Shown piece after piece: positions 32,222 through 33,717 of a stretch of 33,717 bases of DNA. The stretch covers positions 1 to 33,717 of the forward strand of contig DBTQ01000030.1 of assembly GCA_002307135.1 (NCBI GenBank), in the 5' to 3' direction. The notes below the pieces were generated by a model. The model searched no databases. It saw nothing but the letters and a program-made list of their open reading frames with translations, and was not told the origin of the DNA. The position numbers and the translations under genes were made by a program. Every line of letters starts with the position of its first letter. The first letter of the stretch is position 1. The DNA comes from Bacteroidetes bacterium UBA1312. Its GTDB lineage: Bacteria; Bacteroidota; Bacteroidia; Chitinophagales; Chitinophagaceae.

Positions 32222-33717
32222 ATGAAAAACAATTTACAAAAGTGTAAGTTTTTACTTGCTTTTTTATTAATGACAAGCTTTTCCCAACTTGCTAATGCGC
32301 AATTAGTCGGTACTGAAGTTTTTTTACAAGGTCAGTATGTGGAAGTGGGTGTGGCTACTAATGGAGCTTTTGGTACAGATAATGCTGCACCAGCAGGGTA
32401 TCATGCTAGAGGTGTCGCTGTTGGTTCGGGATTTGCGCTGGGTTTTGTAGCAGACCCAGACAAGGATGGATGGACAGTTGGAACACCTAATTATATTGGT
32501 GATTATTTTTTGCCGGGTTCGCCTCAGGAAGGCTGGGATATTCAATATAATGGTATTTGGGCTAAGGCTTGGCGCGGTGGAGGTGGAACTTCATTTACGG
32601 GAGGACTAACCGGAGCCTGCACTGGGTATTCCGTTGTTGGTACTAAACGAATTGCAACTTGGGAAGGAAGTACAGGTCCATTGGCTATACGTCAGATCAC
32701 CACATTGCGTACAGATAAAGTTTACTTTGTGTCCAAGGTGACTATAAAAAATACTAGTTCGACCACAGTAAACAATATATATTATGAACGTACAGTTGAT
32801 CCGGATAATGAAGTCGCTGTACCTGGTGGAGGTTCTTATGTAACGATCAATAAAATAGAATATTATTTACCCAATGCTACAAAAAGATCTTTGGTTTCAG
32901 CTACAGGTCAGGCATTTGGTGCATATTTGGGTTTGGGAACAAAGGATTGTCGTGCTAAACCCTATATCGTTAAGGGGAGCCTTACACCTTTAGATTCTTT
33001 GAGTGTCATGTTTAATGATACCGCTAGTGAGACAGCCAATACAATTTTTCGTTTCAACCAACCAGATACAGCTGACATTAATGACGAAGGTATTGGTGTA
33101 ATATTCAATATAGGATCACTTGCACCTGGTGATAGTACTAACGTCTCTTATGCTTATGTGTTGAGTAAAGCCGATCTTGATTCAGCTTTTGCGGATGTGT
33201 CCCCCGTTTGGAATTATGATGGCAAACAATACGAATCTGGCGATACGGTTAAAGTATGCCGCATTAAGGGATCTGCCGATGAAAATAAAATATTAAATAT
33301 TGATGGTGGAAGTGGGTATAGTTGGATATGGTCTCCTCGACCAGGGCTCAAAAATTTGACTGGTACAGACAACCAAATTGTGTTGACAGATGCAACTGTT
33401 ACCTATGTTGCTAAACCTTCAGAAGCGTTTGGATGTATTGATTCGATGGTTATTACTATTCAACCATTTATAAGTCCAGATGCACCCACTACTTCTGGCC
33501 CTCTTTATTACTGCCAGCATGATGTTGCCCCGGCACTTACTGCAACATATTCTTCTGTAGGTTCTCTCAGATGGTACACTGTAGCAACAGGCGGTGTAGG
33601 TACTGCTACTTTAGTCCCACCTACTAATGTAGTTGGTACGAGAACATACTATGTTTCTGTTTTAAATGGCGTTTGTGAAAGCGCGCGCACGCCCATCCAA
33701 GTGATTACCCGTTCATT
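32222..33717 (+). CDS. Secreted surface protein with Ig-like repeat, 3' end missing
   Basis: The frame is open from ATG 32222 to the right edge (498 residues, no stop). It opens with a signal peptide (MKNNLQKCKFLLAF..., probable cut after LANA). A beta-rich N-terminal region (about 27-330) follows, with GQYVEVGVATNGAFG, a GYHARG motif, GFVADPDKDGW, GDYFLPGSPQEGW and many aromatic and Gly residues; this opening recurs in large Bacteroidota secreted proteins. A linker domain (about 335-415) has SGDTVKVC and SWIWSP. From about residue 417 an Ig-like repeat appears with YYCQ, LRWYTVATGG and RTYYVSVLNG. Such proteins usually carry many repeats and a C-terminal type IX secretion sorting domain, which would lie beyond the window. 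Function unknown; adhesion is a guess. Confidence 0.8.
   Translation, partial: MKNNLQKCKFLLAFLLMTSFSQLANAQLVGTEVFLQGQYVEVGVATNGAFGTDNAAPAGYHARGVAVGSGFALGFVADPDKDGWTVGTPNYIGDYFLPGSPQEGWDIQYNGIWAKAWRGGGGTSFTGGLTGACTGYSVVGTKRIATWEGSTGPLAIRQITTLRTDKVYFVSKVTIKNTSSTTVNNIYYERTVDPDNEVAVPGGGSYVTINKIEYYLPNATKRSLVSATGQAFGAYLGLGTKDCRAKPYIVKGSLTPLDSLSVMFNDTASETANTIFRFNQPDTADINDEGIGVIFNIGSLAPGDSTNVSYAYVLSKADLDSAFADVSPVWNYDGKQYESGDTVKVCRIKGSADENKILNIDGGSGYSWIWSPRPGLKNLTGTDNQIVLTDATVTYVAKPSEAFGCIDSMVITIQPFISPDAPTTSGPLYYCQHDVAPALTATYSSVGSLRWYTVATGGVGTATLVPPTNVVGTRTYYVSVLNGVCESARTPIQVITRS

Noticed and set aside
1..33717. CRISPR array, tRNA, rRNA or insertion sequence
   Set aside because: No regularly spaced direct repeats, no cloverleaf with a conserved T-loop, no rRNA core sequence and no transposase motif were seen on either strand.

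Overview
The window looks like a chromosomal stretch from a Bacteroidota bacterium, most likely of the Chitinophagaceae or a related group. The basis is gene content (type III glutamine synthetase, a ddl-PASTA gene pair, a CcmF-like protein with a CxxxY-type CcmE, a secreted Ig-like protein of the type IX secretion kind), AT-rich intergenic DNA, almost no Shine-Dalgarno sequences, and repeated matches to the Bacteroidota promoter -7 box TAnnTTTG ahead of genes. No rRNA, tRNA, CRISPR array, insertion sequence or phage gene was seen. Both ends are cut: alaS has lost its 5' part and the last gene runs off the right edge.

Layout. 1-2121 (+): 3' part of alaS, then about 500 bp with no convincing gene. 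2622-5227 (-): a membrane-anchored EEP-family phosphodiesterase and a CPA2 cation/proton antiporter. 5414-7250 (-): electron transfer flavoprotein, etfB then etfA, closed by a 20-bp-stem hairpin. 7446-9316 (+): ddl and a three-PASTA membrane protein, probably one cell-wall unit, closed by a 50-nt perfect palindrome. 9410-15674 (-): an efflux operon in the order outer-membrane TolC-like protein, lipoprotein adaptor, RND pump, a small PII/CutA-like protein and a small DUF2892 membrane protein. It is bracketed by two perfect palindromes, with a separate 14-nt operator-like palindrome next to its promoter.

15810-20807 (-): a run of same-strand genes: MATE exporter, RluE-type pseudouridine synthase, YchF, an RlmK-type methyltransferase and an ABC ATPase with no visible permease. 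20925-21713 (+): an SDR protein lacking the catalytic Tyr and Lys. 21804-24718 (-): type III glutamine synthetase and a phosphopantetheinyl transferase. 24859-25887 (+): class I fructose-1,6-bisphosphatase. 25967-27025 (-): an arginase/agmatinase-family hydrolase. 27172-30123 (+): cytochrome c maturation genes ccmE and a ccmF/ccsA-like gene. 30120-31883 (-): a PhoB/PhoR-like two-component pair whose kinase stop overlaps the ccmF stop. 32222-33717 (+): start of a large secreted surface protein.

Most of the window is housekeeping. The best candidate for a less described system is the RND efflux operon carrying a PII-like gene and a DUF2892 gene. Other points of interest are the degenerate SDR active site with a promoter almost touching its start codon, the Cys-type CcmE, the long perfect inverted repeats at gene ends, and the convergent stop-codon overlap. 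All functions are inferred from motifs read by eye; no database search was run.
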